NCBI GenBank assembly: GCA_963741315.1
Contig: CAVUHK010000005.1
Span: 310,001 to 374,000, forward strand
Length of the DNA: 64,000 bases
Reading direction: 5' to 3'
Origin: PALSA-1003 sp963741315
GTDB lineage: Bacteria > Pseudomonadota > Gammaproteobacteria > Burkholderiales > Casimicrobiaceae
The notes under the pieces were generated by a model. The model saw nothing but the letters and a program-made list of their open reading frames with translations. It was not told the DNA's origin and did no database searches. The translations under genes were made by a program, and so were the position numbers. This document shows positions 62,850 to 64,000 of this stretch, one piece after another; positions within the stretch are counted from its first letter, which is position 1; every line of letters begins with the position of its first letter.

Positions 62850-64000
62850 ATGACCGCCATGTCGTCGCCGCACGTCCGCTTCACTCGCAGCCTGCCGCGC
62901 ACGCCATTGCGCGCGGCAATCACGGCTGCGCAGCGCCGGCCGGAGATCGAATGCCTGCCGCCGCTGATCGCGATCGCAACCCTCCCACCCGACGTCACCG
63001 CGCGCGCCCATGGCCTCGCGCGGCGACTGGTCGAGGCACTGCGCGCGGAGCGCTCGCCCTCGGGAGTCGAGGCGCTGATCCGGGAGTATTCGCTGTCGTC
63101 CGAGGAAGGCGTGGCGCTGATGTGCCTCGCCGAGGCGCTGTTGCGCATTCCCGATGACGCCACACGCGGCGCGCTGATCCGCGACAAGATCGCGCCGGGC
63201 AACTGGCGGGCGCACTTCGGGAACAGCGAATCGCTGTTCGTCAATGCCGCGACGTGGGGCCTCGCGATCACCGGCACGCTCACCGCGACCGCGAGCGAAG
63301 GCAGCCTCTCGGCTGCGCTCACTCGCTTGATCGGCCTGGGCGGCGAGCCGCTGATCCGCAAGGGAGTCGACCTCGCGATACGCATGATGGGCGAGCAGTT
63401 TGTCACCGGCCAGACCATCGAGGCCGCGCTCGACCGGGGCCGCGCCATGGAACGCAAGGGCTTCCAGTATTCCTACGACATGCTCGGCGAAGCCGCGCTC
63501 ACTGCCGCCGACGCCGCGCGCTACTACGGTGATTACGAACGCGCGATCCACGCCATCGGACAAGTCGCCGGAGGTCGTGGTCCCTACACGGGTCCGGGCA
63601 TTTCGATCAAGCTCTCCGCGCTTCACCCGCGCTATGCGCGCGCGAAAATCGATCGAGTCGGCACCGAATTGCTCCCAAGATTGAAGGCGCTGGCGCGGCT
63701 CGCCCGCGACTACAACATCGGGTTCAACATCGACGCCGAAGAAGCGGACCGGCTCGAACTCTCGCTCGACCTGCTCGAAGCGTTGTGCCTCGACCCCGAA
63801 CTGCGTGGCTGGCAAGGCCTGGGGTTTGTCATTCAGGCCTACCAGAAGCGCTGCCCGTACGTGGTGGACTTCATCGTCGACCTGGCGCGGCGCGGCCAGC
63901 GACGCCTGATGGTGCGCCTGGTCAAGGGCGCGTACTGGGACAGCGAGATCAAGCGCGCGCAGGTCGACGGCATGATCGACTTCCCCGTATACACGCGCAA
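62850..64000 (+). CDS. putA: Bifunctional proline dehydrogenase/P5C dehydrogenase PutA, N-terminal part, cut by window edge
   Basis: FAD-linked enzyme oxidising proline to glutamate in two steps. The visible 383 residues cover the N-terminal arm (LPPLIAIATLPPDVTARAHGL in parts) and the start of the PRODH barrel: GRAMERKGFQYSYDMLGEAAL, ISIKLSALHPRY, FNIDAEEADRLELSLDLLE and RLVKGAYWDSEIKRAQ (given in segments). No ribbon-helix-helix domain precedes it, so this is the non-repressor PutA type. Starts at 62850 or 62859 are both in frame. The rest lies beyond position 64000. Confidence 0.93.
   Translation, partial: MTAMSSPHVRFTRSLPRTPLRAAITAAQRRPEIECLPPLIAIATLPPDVTARAHGLARRLVEALRAERSPSGVEALIREYSLSSEEGVALMCLAEALLRIPDDATRGALIRDKIAPGNWRAHFGNSESLFVNAATWGLAITGTLTATASEGSLSAALTRLIGLGGEPLIRKGVDLAIRMMGEQFVTGQTIEAALDRGRAMERKGFQYSYDMLGEAALTAADAARYYGDYERAIHAIGQVAGGRGPYTGPGISIKLSALHPRYARAKIDRVGTELLPRLKALARLARDYNIGFNIDAEEADRLELSLDLLEALCLDPELRGWQGLGFVIQAYQKRCPYVVDFIVDLARRGQRRLMVRLVKGAYWDSEIKRAQVDGMIDFPVYTR

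Overview
The window is a GC-rich, densely coding chromosomal segment, most likely from a betaproteobacterium and probably of the order Burkholderiales. The evidence is gene content and order. An rpoE-rseA-rseB-mucD-glutaredoxin-lepA cluster is present. So is a TCA-cycle operon in the order sdhCDAB-sdhE-gltA-odhA-odhB-lpd, read away from a GntR regulator that diverges from mdh and methylcitrate-cycle genes. Bug-type orphan binding proteins and a ZapE/AFG1 ATPase also fit. No rRNA, tRNA, insertion sequence, phage gene or CRISPR array was seen.

Layout. 1-4.9 kb (minus strand): envelope-stress operon rpoE-rseA-rseB-mucD-grx running toward lepA, with a good sigma-E-type promoter in front of rpoE. 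4.9-20.6 kb (minus): an asparaginase, propionyl-CoA synthetase (prpE), an AcuI/YhdH-type reductase, zapE, then (reading upstream) lpd, odhB, odhA, gltA, sdhE and sdhBADC. 20.8-30.3 kb: gntR (minus) faces mdh-prpB-prpC-DUF4019-prpD-DUF3617-acnA (plus). Citrate, succinate, malate and propionate oxidation are therefore encoded around one regulator. 30.3-39.5 kb: mixed accessory and housekeeping genes, including an EamA exporter, a Bug receptor, a ParA-like ATPase paired with a TIR-membrane-Sel1 protein, an M14 carboxypeptidase, HdeD, TtcA, a histidine phosphatase and a membrane cyclase with a ferredoxin domain. 39.5-46.1 kb (minus): an RND efflux operon (permease, adaptor, outer-membrane factor) that continues into an SDR gene and the cyclase. 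46.2-50.9 kb: beta-propeller protein, FAD monooxygenase, Bug receptor, MFS transporter. 51.0-58.9 kb: msrB, a PmrA/QseB-type two-component system, a bactofilin with a zinc ribbon, a TTC38-like TPR protein, an AraC regulator and a second Deg protease, whose promoter region carries a textbook PmrA-type box. 59-62 kb: lipoprotein, then an SPFH / 55-aa membrane protein / DUF1648 / ribbon-helix-helix / GNAT cluster behind a two-tier palindromic operator. 62-64 kb: esterase and the start of putA.

How the parts connect. PrpE and the AcuI-like reductase make propionyl-CoA, PrpC/PrpD/AcnA/PrpB turn it into succinate and pyruvate, and the sdh-gltA-odh-mdh genes oxidise the products. Two periplasmic Deg proteases appear wired to two stress inputs: sigma-E for mucD and a PmrA-like response regulator for degP.

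Caution. Five genes (lpd, a DUF4019 gene, an FAD monooxygenase, a Bug receptor and the SPFH gene) each need a one-base frameshift to read through. Most look like single inserted bases, so sequencing or assembly error is at least as likely as real gene decay.
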